Part shown: one piece after another, positions 6,717-12,664 of the stretch
How positions within the stretch are numbered: position 1 is the stretch's first letter
Layout of the letters: each line of letters opens with the position of its first letter
Origin: Clostridiaceae bacterium
GTDB lineage: Bacteria; Bacillota; Clostridia; Saccharofermentanales; UBA5734
DNA: 12,664 nt
Assembly: GCA_012729935.1 (NCBI GenBank)
Contig: JAAYBY010000060.1
Coordinates: 1 to 12,664 of the forward strand
Direction: 5' to 3'
Translations under genes and position numbers: made by a program
The notes under the pieces: generated by a model
The model's input: only the letters and a program-made list of their open reading frames with translations
Told to the model about the DNA's origin: nothing
Databases searched by the model: none

Positions 6717-6735
6717 ACTGGAGCGCAGATAACCA

Positions 6736-7827
6736 ATGTCACCCATCTTACAAATCGTTCTAACACTTGTCTTTGCAGCGGTCGGCGGCCTGCTGGGTAA
6801 ATGGTCCCGGATTCCTGCCGGTACCATCCTCGGGGCTCTGCTGTTCACCATCGTTCTGAACCTTGTCTGGCAGCAGGCCTATATTCCTGCCGACTTTCGT
6901 CCCTATCTGCAGATGATTTCCGGTGTACTGATTGGATCACGAATCAAGCGAAAAGATATTCTCGAATTAAAACGACTGCTGCTTCCAGGTATAATCATGC
7001 TCGTCTGTATGATTTTTTTGAATCTCATATTCGGCTATCTGATGTTTAAGCTGAGTAAACTGGACTTAGCGACATCACTCCTGGCCACCGCACCCGGCGG
7101 TATGACTGACATGGCTCTGATTGCTCCTGAACTGGGCGGTGAGACCCTTCCCGTCAGTTTGCTGCATCTTGTCCGTATCCTGGTTATATACGCGATTATC
7201 CCGCTTGTATTCTCGTATCTTCAGCGCTATCAGCAGGCAAATGGCAAAAAAGTCCGCAATCGCAGCGATAAACAGGATTCATCTCAAAAGACTCAGCCAT
7301 TGCCCACGACGTCGGGAGACCAAAAGAAACTTCTGGTCAATATCATACTGACTTTGACGGCAGCAGCCGCCGGCGGCATTCTGCTCTGGAAACTGGGTAT
7401 TAATGCAGGCGCCATGATCGGCTCAATGCTAGCTGTCGCTCTTCTTAATCTGCTGACCGACCGGGCCTGGCAATCCTCTAAGCTGCGTATTGCAGTCCAG
7501 ATTCTTGCCGGTGCTTATGTCGGCCAGAACATGACGAGAAACAACTTGTCCATGATGCTTGACTTGCTGATCCCGATTCTGATCATGATTGTATCCGTTG
7601 TTGTCTTTATATTTCTCATATCGACCGCGTTGATCAAATTATCGAAACTCGATCGAGTCACAAGTTTTCTGGTCAGCGCACCCGGCGGATTACAGGAAGT
7701 ATCACTCATGGCGATGGATCTCGATGCAGATGCACCCAAAGTCATGATTCTCCAGTCCGTTCGCCTGATGGTTGTTATCGCGACATTCCCTGGCATCTTA
7801 TCGGCTTTTGCCGGGTTCGTTGCCTGA
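6736..7827 (+). CDS. AbrB-family polytopic membrane protein (PF05145 type)
   Basis: This 363-residue membrane protein belongs to the family often mislabelled 'ammonia monooxygenase' and unrelated to the Bacillus AbrB DNA-binding protein. Its biochemical role is not established; transport or membrane regulation is usually suggested. The sequence is two homologous halves of about five membrane segments each. Each half begins with a Gly-rich segment (AAVGGLLGKWSRIPAGTILGA and AAAGGILLWKLGINAGAMIGS) and has the motif APGGMTDMALIA (119-130) or APGGLQEVSLMAMD (315-328). The halves are joined by a polar, basic, Gln/Ser-rich cytosolic linker at about 165-200. The ATG at 6736 has a GGAG about 12 nt upstream, slightly far but the only plausible site. 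It is the only plus-strand gene here and converges with the sensor kinase gene with only 7 bp between stops. No terminator is visible. Confidence 0.9.
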   Translation: MSPILQIVLTLVFAAVGGLLGKWSRIPAGTILGALLFTIVLNLVWQQAYIPADFRPYLQMISGVLIGSRIKRKDILELKRLLLPGIIMLVCMIFLNLIFGYLMFKLSKLDLATSLLATAPGGMTDMALIAPELGGETLPVSLLHLVRILVIYAIIPLVFSYLQRYQQANGKKVRNRSDKQDSSQKTQPLPTTSGDQKKLLVNIILTLTAAAAGGILLWKLGINAGAMIGSMLAVALLNLLTDRAWQSSKLRIAVQILAGAYVGQNMTRNNLSMMLDLLIPILIMIVSVVVFIFLISTALIKLSKLDRVTSFLVSAPGGLQEVSLMAMDLDADAPKVMILQSVRLMVVIATFPGILSAFAGFVA

Positions 7828-7834
7828 TCCGTTT

Positions 7835-9592
7835 TCAGATGTCTAGAAGCACTGTGAAGGTTGATCCCTCACCGGGTGAACTTTCGACTGTTGCCTGCCC
7901 GTGATAAAGCTGGGCAATATGCTTGACGATCGACAAGCCAAGTCCAGTGCCGCCTAGTGCTCTCGATCTGCTTTTGTCAATCCGATAGAACCGTTCAAAA
8001 ATCCGGTCCTGGTGTTCTGACTCAATACCGGGTCCCGTATCGCGAACCTTCAGCGAAATATGGCCGTTGTCAAGCCGGGTAGCTGTTAAAAACACCTGCC
8101 CGCCATCAATATTATATTTGATCGCGTTATCTGTCAGATTGATTAAAAGCTGTTTGATTCTATTTTTATTGGCTTTCACCTGAAGAGCAGCGGATTCTTC
8201 AGGCAGGATCAGGGACACATGATGCTCCGCAGCCTGATCTTCAAGCAGTCTGGCGACCTCTTGCATGAGAAGTACCAAATCAAACGATTCATAATCCCAT
8301 TCTTCTTTGTTGATCTCTATTTCTGAGAGAACAAGAATATCATTAATCAGCTGATGAAGTCGTTCAGCTTCGATGTCGATGATTTCAAGAAACCTGTCGG
8401 CAACCTCTTCATTGTGAATCGCGCCATTTCGCAGTGTTTCGATGAAACCACGGATCGAGGTCAAAGGTGTACGCAGTTCATGCGTCACATTCGCCACGAA
8501 CTCGCTTCGCATCTGTTGCGCACGCTTGATCTGGCTGATGTCGTGGAATGTGATAATCACGCCATCCGGCTGGTCAGATCCGACCGGCGAAGCAGTCACC
8601 TGAAAATCACGAACGCCGTATTCCGTATCCAGAGAAATCTCTGCACCAACCGTTTCACCGGAATTAAGCGCTTTTTTTACCAGATTTTCGGTTTCCTGGC
8701 TATGGGTCATCAGCACGAGCGGATAAACAGCCAGTTCGGATGAAGCACTTCTGCCAAATATTTTCTTTGCAGGAGCGTTCATAAATGTCACTGTACAGTG
8801 ATCGCCAACAGCAATAACAGGCTCTATCATGGCGTCAAGAATAGCGTCAAGTCTGTCATTCTTTTCTGCCAGCTCCTTCATATTGGTCTGCACCCGTTCA
8901 GCCATCTCGTTGAACGCATCGGACAGAACTGACATTTCAGAAGTGCTTTCCTCGCCATGCTCGAACCTGAATCGTGCAGACATATTTCCCTGTCGCATGC
9001 TGTCAGCTGCTGCACGCAATCTTATAAGCGGTCTGGTAAATCGACGCAGAAGAATTGTTCCGATACTAATCATGATGACAATGACCAGAGCCAGAACAAC
9101 AGCCGTTGATGCGAAAAGCTGATAGACACCCGCCTGATGAGCGTTAACCGGCATGGAAGAACGAATTACAAGATCGGTTACTGGTTCATAGACGGCTAGA
9201 TAAAGCATGTCTTCCTTTATTGTATCGCTGGCCCTGACCGCCTCGCCCGTCGCCTTCGTTCGGAAAGCTGCTGCAATCTCCGGGCGAAACAGATGATTAT
9301 CCATCTCATCCGGATCCGTGACAGAATCGAACAGAACCATTCCCGATCGATCAACAACGGTTATTCTGAACGCCTCGCGCTTATAGGCGAAAGCGGACAG
9401 CACTTTACCAGCTGCCACTTCAATCGATTCGCCTTCACTTATTCTGTCAGAAGCCGTTTGAGATAGCGCTGACAGATAACGATGTGTTGCCTCATCGTTA
9501 TATTGACTGATCACGTTAAAGGCAATCAGTCCGGTGATGGCTACCGCAATGACGACAACGGTCACTAGAAGTAAATAAATTCGTTTGAGCAT
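7835..9592 (-). CDS. phoR: PhoR-like sensor histidine kinase
   Basis: This 585-residue membrane kinase should phosphorylate the response regulator encoded just upstream when phosphate is scarce. Domains in order: membrane segment 1 (about 5-28); an extracytoplasmic PAS-like sensor (about 29-155) with RITVVDRSGMVLFDS; membrane segment 2 (about 159-181); HAMP (182-235); a cytosolic PAS domain (about 243-355) ending in ITFHDISQIKRAQ; HisKA with the phospho-acceptor H371 in VTHELRTPL; and HATPase_c with the N box NLTDNAIKYN (N489), G1 box DTGPGIE and G2 box GGTGLGLSIV. The architecture matches PhoR/WalK kinases of Gram-positive bacteria. Assignment to PhoR rests on the adjacent phoP, phoU and pst genes. 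The start lies 41 nt past the regulator's stop, with AGGA about 11 nt before the ATG. It is the last gene of the operon; the 3' end nearly touches the convergent membrane-protein gene. Confidence 0.92.
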   Translation of the reverse strand: MLKRIYLLLVTVVVIAVAITGLIAFNVISQYNDEATHRYLSALSQTASDRISEGESIEVAAGKVLSAFAYKREAFRITVVDRSGMVLFDSVTDPDEMDNHLFRPEIAAAFRTKATGEAVRASDTIKEDMLYLAVYEPVTDLVIRSSMPVNAHQAGVYQLFASTAVVLALVIVIMISIGTILLRRFTRPLIRLRAAADSMRQGNMSARFRFEHGEESTSEMSVLSDAFNEMAERVQTNMKELAEKNDRLDAILDAMIEPVIAVGDHCTVTFMNAPAKKIFGRSASSELAVYPLVLMTHSQETENLVKKALNSGETVGAEISLDTEYGVRDFQVTASPVGSDQPDGVIITFHDISQIKRAQQMRSEFVANVTHELRTPLTSIRGFIETLRNGAIHNEEVADRFLEIIDIEAERLHQLINDILVLSEIEINKEEWDYESFDLVLLMQEVARLLEDQAAEHHVSLILPEESAALQVKANKNRIKQLLINLTDNAIKYNIDGGQVFLTATRLDNGHISLKVRDTGPGIESEHQDRIFERFYRIDKSRSRALGGTGLGLSIVKHIAQLYHGQATVESSPGEGSTFTVLLDI

Positions 9593-9633
9593 GGATACAC
9601 CCGTCCTAAATCAAATCAATGATGGTCTGCTGT

Positions 9634-10404
9634 TTATTCATGAAATCGATATCCTCTGCCACGAACCGTCTCGATCAGATCCGGATCGGCACCACTTTGT
9701 TCAAGCTTGCGGCGAAGCTGTCGAATATGAACATCGACCGTTCGCGTTTCACCACTATAATCATATCCCCACACCTGGTTGAGCAAATCGTCACGACTGT
9801 AGGCGACGCCTTTATGGATCATCAAAAACTTGAGAAGCTCATACTCACGATGGGTCAAGTCTATTTCCTGGTCGTTACGATAGACTCTATGCCGGACATC
9901 GTCTATCGTCAGTCCCGATTCAGAAATAATCCCCGGTCTGGTGAGTCCCGTGTCCCCGTCAGCTGACAGTATTCGATCATGATTGATACTTGCTGGATCA
10001 TTCTGGTCCCACACGTCGGAATCGATCCTATAACGACGGTGCAGGGCCTGGACTCGCGCCAATAATTCGCTCATCCCAAACGGTTTAGCCAGGTAATCAT
10101 CAGCACCCAGAGTCAAACCCCTGACCTTGTCTGATTCAGATCCACGTGCTGTCAGCATAAGAATAGGTACGGTTGCAAATCGTTTATCCTGGCGCAATGC
10201 GGCACAGATCTCGAAGCCGTCCATACCGGGCAGCATGATGTCCAATATGAAGAGCGAGATGAGAGGCTCTTTCTCTTGTGAAAGCATCTTAAAAAGACTT
10301 TTACCATCAGGGAATCCGCAAACAGCATAGCCTTCATTCTGGAGATTAAATGAGATCAACTCCGAAATGACAGCATCATCCTCAACCATTACAATTTCCG
10401 GCAT
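9634..10404 (-). CDS. phoP: PhoP/PhoB-like response regulator (OmpR family)
   Basis: This 256-residue transcription factor is activated by phosphorylation by the PhoR-like kinase and controls phosphate-starvation genes. The receiver domain (about 1-122) has the acidic pocket E8-D9-D10, phospho-acceptor D55 in LDIMLPGMDG, T85 in MLTARG and K107 in YLAKPF. The C-terminal winged helix (about 165-256) has LTHREYELLKFL, RDDLLNQVWGY, the recognition helix RTVDVHIRQLRRKL and the wing ETVRGRGYRF. The ATG at 10404 is chosen because GGAGGAG lies 10 nt upstream and the protein then begins PEIVMVEDD as the family does. An in-frame ATG at 10488 would overlap phoU. The linker between domains (about 127-163) is polar and about 20 residues longer than usual, which explains the length of 256 rather than about 235-240. 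phoU ends 38 nt upstream. Confidence 0.94.
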   Translation of the reverse strand: MPEIVMVEDDAVISELISFNLQNEGYAVCGFPDGKSLFKMLSQEKEPLISLFILDIMLPGMDGFEICAALRQDKRFATVPILMLTARGSESDKVRGLTLGADDYLAKPFGMSELLARVQALHRRYRIDSDVWDQNDPASINHDRILSADGDTGLTRPGIISESGLTIDDVRHRVYRNDQEIDLTHREYELLKFLMIHKGVAYSRDDLLNQVWGYDYSGETRTVDVHIRQLRRKLEQSGADPDLIETVRGRGYRFHE

Positions 10405-10414
10405 TTTTTTAAGA

Positions 10415-10421
10415 CTCCTCC
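10415..10421 (-). promoter_or_regulatory. RBS that sets the start of the PhoP-like regulator
   Basis: GGAGGAG on the minus strand is spaced 10 nt from the ATG at 10404. It decides against the longer in-frame ATG at 10488, which would add 28 basic residues to the receiver domain and overlap the 3' end of phoU. Confidence 0.75.
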
Positions 10422-10442
10422 ATTTGCACCTGAGCCATCGGA

Positions 10443-11102
10443 CTATGATTCGTCCTTCAGTCTGCCCTCGATATAATACAGAACCCATTCAGCCACGTTC
10501 TGCGAATGGTCAGCGATCCGCTCAGCATATTTACACACCAGCAGCATCTCAACAAGCTGAGGCACATTTTCTGAGTCAATAGCCATCATACGGACCAGAT
10601 AATCCTTAATTCTTAGATAGAGATCATCAACTTTGTTGTCCATCTGAATAACATCTGTAGCGATCAGCTGATCTTTTTCAACATAGGCATCAAGCGATCC
10701 GTGCAGCATTTTTCTGGCCAGCCTTATAATAGTAACTATATCATGCGGAACAGGAATTCGGTCAGGATTTCGGGTCATTTCGATGACCCGCTCGGAAATA
10801 TCACTGGCATGGTCGGCAATGCGCTCCAGATCGGTTATTAATTTCAGCGTCGACGTTACATCACGCAAGTCACGCGCAACGGGCTGTTGTGTGGCGATGA
10901 TCTCAACACAGTGACGATCAATGTTTCGCTCCATTTCATCGACTATATCATCCTGATCGATGACGACCTGCGCGCGCGCTGCATCGAGATCAATGAGTGC
11001 CGCGATTGCTTCCTCAATGGCATGCTCAACCTGTGCGCCCATGCGGATTATCTCCTCATGCAAACGTGACATTTCTTTCTCAAATTCAATTCTTGTGACC
11101 AT
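10443..11102 (-). CDS. phoU: Phosphate signalling protein PhoU
   Basis: This 219-residue all-helical cytosolic protein belongs to the PhoU family, which links the Pst transporter to the PhoR kinase and lowers signalling and uptake when phosphate is plentiful. It is built from two repeated three-helix bundles. Each carries the metal-binding E-xxx-D motif: LERIADHASDI (E93, D97, D101) and AERIADHSQNV (E194, D198, N202). The N-terminal helix begins MVTRIEFEKEM, close to the usual PhoU opening. AGGTG lies about 7 nt before the ATG. Its position between pstB1 and the two-component genes places the transport-to-signal link in one transcript. The second motif has N202 where the first has D101, a common asymmetry that leaves the main acidic residues in place. 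Confidence 0.95.
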   Translation of the reverse strand: MVTRIEFEKEMSRLHEEIIRMGAQVEHAIEEAIAALIDLDAARAQVVIDQDDIVDEMERNIDRHCVEIIATQQPVARDLRDVTSTLKLITDLERIADHASDISERVIEMTRNPDRIPVPHDIVTIIRLARKMLHGSLDAYVEKDQLIATDVIQMDNKVDDLYLRIKDYLVRMMAIDSENVPQLVEMLLVCKYAERIADHSQNVAEWVLYYIEGRLKDES

Positions 11103-11121
11103 TTTGACACCTGCTTTCTTT

Positions 11122-11139
11122 GAGCCAGACGAGTGGCTC
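11122..11139. repeat. Stem-loop in the pstB1-phoU gap
   Basis: GAGCCA pairs with TGGCTC over a 6-nt loop. Read in the mRNA direction (minus strand) it is followed by AAAGAA, not a T-tract, so it is not an intrinsic terminator. A hairpin at this place could act in mRNA processing or stability and so set the ratio of pst to phoU message. Confidence 0.4.
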
Positions 11140-11153
11140 TCTGATATATTTTT

Positions 11154-11165
11154 TGATCATGATCA
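11154..11165. repeat. 12-bp perfect palindrome after pstB1
   Basis: TGATCATGATCA is fully self-complementary and lies 4 bp past the pstB1 stop codon in the gap before phoU. Together with the stem-loop at 11122-11139 it gives this 67-bp gap two dyad elements. A regulator-binding site is possible, but it is not in a promoter position that I can recognise. Confidence 0.4.
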
Positions 11166-11169
11166 TACC

Positions 11170-11943
11170 TTATCCGAATTTGCCGGATACATAATTTTCC
11201 GTTTTAGGATGCGAGGGATTGTTAAAAATCTGAGCAGTCTGACCGCTTTCCAAAACCTCGCCCAGCATGAAAAAGGCCGTCTTGTCACTGACTCGAGCTG
11301 CCTGCTGCATGTTATGTGTGACGATAATGATGGTATACTTCGTTTTTAACTCAGACATCAAATCTTCGATTTTTAATGTAGAAAGCGGATCAAGCGCACT
11401 GGTTGACTCATCCATCAACAAAATATCCGGTTCAACCGCCAGCGCACGGGCAATACAGAGGCGTTGTTGCTGGCCGCCGGATAAATCATAAGCATTTTTC
11501 TTCAGACGATCTTTCACTTCATCCCACAGCGCGGCTTTGCGCAGGCTTTGCTCAACAATGACATCAAGCTCTCTGCGCCGTTTGATGCCATGGATACTGG
11601 GTCCATACGCAATGTTGTCATAGATGGATGATGGCAGCGGATTAGGTTTTTGAAATACCATACCCACTTTTTTTCTTAATTGATTAACATCTGTATTGTC
11701 CGCGTAAATATCTTCGTTGTCGATTGTTAACGTTCCCGTGATCGTGACATTGGGAATCAAATCATTCATACGGTTGAGGGTTTTTAGAAATGTTGACTTT
11801 CCGCAGCCGGAAGGTCCGATCAAGGCAGTTACCTTCATTTCCGGAATTTCCAGCGAAACATTTTTAAGCGCCTGAAAATCACCATAAAACAGGTTGAGCT
11901 CACTGGATCTGACTTTTATTTTTTCTGTCATTTGATTGTTCAT
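11170..11943 (-). CDS. pstB: Phosphate ABC transporter ATPase PstB (first type, PstB1)
   Basis: This 257-residue ATPase drives high-affinity phosphate import with the PstC-PstA channel and PstS binding protein (not in the window). Motifs in order: Walker A GPSGCGKST (43-51), Q-loop Q98 in MVFQKPNP, signature LSGGQQQR (154-161), Walker B ILLMDE with catalytic E179, D-loop SALD (182-185) and H-loop H210 in VTHNMQQA. The protein ends YVSGKFG as PstB proteins do. The usual DEP after Walker B reads DES (S180), an uncommon change at a normally conserved proline; catalytic residues are otherwise intact. The ATG at 11943 has GGAG 7 nt upstream. It lies 69 bp after pstB2 and 67 bp before phoU, all on the same strand. 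The HNMQQ form of the H-loop sets it apart from the HSMQQ form of its neighbour. Confidence 0.96.
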   Translation of the reverse strand: MNNQMTEKIKVRSSELNLFYGDFQALKNVSLEIPEMKVTALIGPSGCGKSTFLKTLNRMNDLIPNVTITGTLTIDNEDIYADNTDVNQLRKKVGMVFQKPNPLPSSIYDNIAYGPSIHGIKRRRELDVIVEQSLRKAALWDEVKDRLKKNAYDLSGGQQQRLCIARALAVEPDILLMDESTSALDPLSTLKIEDLMSELKTKYTIIIVTHNMQQAARVSDKTAFFMLGEVLESGQTAQIFNNPSHPKTENYVSGKFG

Positions 11944-11967
11944 CTATATCTCCATCTCCTACGATCT

Positions 11968-11980
11968 GACAGCCACTGTC
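11968..11980. repeat. Small inverted repeat in the pstB2-pstB1 gap
   Basis: GACAG-CCA-CTGTC is a perfect 5-bp inverted repeat with a 3-nt loop, lying just upstream of the pstB1 RBS. It has no T-tract. It could weakly affect pstB1 translation or mRNA processing; at this size chance is also a fair explanation. Confidence 0.3.
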
Positions 11981-12012
11981 GGACAATATCATGTGCACGC
12001 CAATCGTACTGA

Positions 12013-12664
12013 TCAGCCGAATCTTCCTGAAATATAATTGTCTGTGCGACTGTCCTTCGGATTTGAGAATATTCTTTTTGTCTCATCATATTCAATGATT
12101 TCTCCGTTCAGAAAAAAGGCGGTTCGATCCGATATCCGGCTTGCCTGCTGCATAGAGTGCGTCACAATGGCAATCGTGTAGCTGCGTTTTAGATGACTGA
12201 TCAAATCTTCGATCCTGAATGATGAAACAGGATCCAGAGCGGAAGTCGGCTCATCGAGCAGCAGAACATCCGGTTCAAGTGCCAGAGCACGCGCGATGCA
12301 AAGACGCTGCTGTTGACCGCCGGATAAACTGTAGGCATTCTGGTTCAGACGATCTTTAACTTCATCCCAAAGAGCAGCATCGGTCAGACTTTTTTCGGCA
12401 ATCTCCAACAACTTTCCTTTTCCCCTGACGCCATGCTTTTTCGGACCGTATATCACATTCTCCAAAACAGTTTTAGGAAACGGGTTTGGTTTCTGGAAAA
12501 CCATCCCCACCCGTGTCCGCAGTTCCTCAACATAAATGTCTTTACCCAGAATATCGCTGCCATGATAAAGCAGACGACCACTCATCCGGACTGATGGTAT
12601 CAACTCAACCATCCTGTTCAGCAGTTTGAGAAATGTCGATTTACCACACCCTGAAGGCCCGATA
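12013..12664 (-). CDS. pstB: Phosphate ABC transporter ATPase PstB (second type, PstB2), 5' end missing
   Basis: This is a second PstB paralogue, cut at its N-terminus by the right edge of the window. The reading frame is open to the edge, beginning IGPSGCGKST, so the true start lies outside; the methionine at 12612 is internal. About 216 residues are visible: Walker A, MVFQKPNPFP with the Q-loop, LSGGQQQR, Walker B VLLLDEPTSALDP with the normal proline, H-loop THSMQQASRISDRTAF and the end YISGRFG. The SMQQASRISDRT segment resembles the second PstB of Gram-positive bacteria with tandem pstB genes. It precedes pstB1 by 69 bp in the direction of transcription. The two differ clearly in the segment after Walker A (residues between the first helix and Q-loop), so they are old paralogues and not a recent duplication. 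Confidence 0.94.
   Translation of the reverse strand, partial: IGPSGCGKSTFLKLLNRMVELIPSVRMSGRLLYHGSDILGKDIYVEELRTRVGMVFQKPNPFPKTVLENVIYGPKKHGVRGKGKLLEIAEKSLTDAALWDEVKDRLNQNAYSLSGGQQQRLCIARALALEPDVLLLDEPTSALDPVSSFRIEDLISHLKRSYTIAIVTHSMQQASRISDRTAFFLNGEIIEYDETKRIFSNPKDSRTDNYISGRFG

Larger units (their letters stand above)
6419..6735. other. Divergent intergenic region between the SRAP and AbrB-family genes
   Basis: This 317-bp stretch has no convincing gene. It holds a leftward extended -10 promoter (6509-6518), a rightward -35/-10 promoter (6638-6666), a 13-bp palindrome between them (6585-6597), a second inverted repeat in the rightward leader (6702-6716), and an imperfect LexA-like site near the SRAP start (6434-6445). 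An in-frame 37-codon extension of the SRAP ORF overlaps its left part but is not supported as coding. I see no structured RNA beyond the small inverted repeats. Confidence 0.7.

Noticed and set aside
8354..9122. Plus-strand open frames of 129 and 97 codons opposite phoR
   Set aside because: Antisense to intact HAMP, PAS and HisKA domains; no independent coding evidence.
10405..10488. N-terminal extension of the PhoP-like regulator to the ATG at 10488
   Set aside because: It overlaps phoU, has no RBS, and adds a basic segment foreign to receiver domains. GGAGGAG supports the ATG at 10404.
1..12664. Mobile elements, CRISPR arrays, tRNA or rRNA genes, and a new multi-gene defence or biosynthetic system
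   Set aside because: No transposase, integrase, terminal repeats, regularly spaced repeats or structured RNA genes were seen. All gene-sized coding regions belong to recognised families of core metabolism, stress response or phosphate control.

Overview
The window looks like ordinary chromosomal DNA of a low-to-mid GC Gram-positive bacterium (Bacillota), probably an anaerobe or an oxygen-sensitive lineage. The Gram-positive reading rests on strong AAGGAG-type ribosome binding sites, TRTG-extended -10 promoters, a YfhO-type membrane protein, and tandem pstB genes next to phoU, phoP and phoR. The anaerobe reading rests on a two-iron desulfoferrodoxin (superoxide reductase). The species cannot be named from this window. 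I see no insertion sequence, phage gene, CRISPR array, tRNA or rRNA.

Layout, left to right. At 1-198 (minus) is the N-terminal part of a deoxycytidylate deaminase, cut by the window edge. At 276-2245 (minus) is a two-gene unit: a TrmB-like winged-helix regulator whose stop codon overlaps the start of lysA (diaminopimelate decarboxylase) in an ATGA arrangement. A near-consensus promoter and a strong RBS place the regulator's start at a GTG, downstream of the longest possible ORF. At 2429-2812 (minus) is desulfoferrodoxin with its own extended -10 promoter and a clear intrinsic terminator. At 2878-5688 (minus) is a 936-residue YfhO-family polytopic membrane protein. At 5777-6418 (minus) is an SRAP/YedK-type abasic-site DNA-protein crosslink enzyme, possibly co-transcribed with yfhO.

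A 317-bp divergent intergenic region (6419-6735) carries promoters for both directions and two small palindromes. At 6736-7827 (plus) is the only plus-strand gene, an AbrB-family (PF05145) membrane protein. Its stop lies only 7 bp from the stop of the convergent gene to its right.

From 7835 to the right edge, everything is on the minus strand and forms one phosphate module, transcribed right to left: pstB2 (5' end off the window), pstB1, phoU, phoP-like response regulator, phoR-like sensor kinase. The gaps are 69, 67, 38 and 41 bp. The module joins the energising ATPases of the high-affinity phosphate importer, the PhoU protein that links transport to signalling, and the two-component system that reads that signal.

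I found no clearly new multi-gene system. The points most worth checking are the regulator-lysA coupling, the Ser for Pro change next to the Walker B glutamate of PstB1, the long linker in the PhoP-like protein, inverted repeats between operon genes and in leaders, and a YfhO protein without a visible glycosyltransferase partner.
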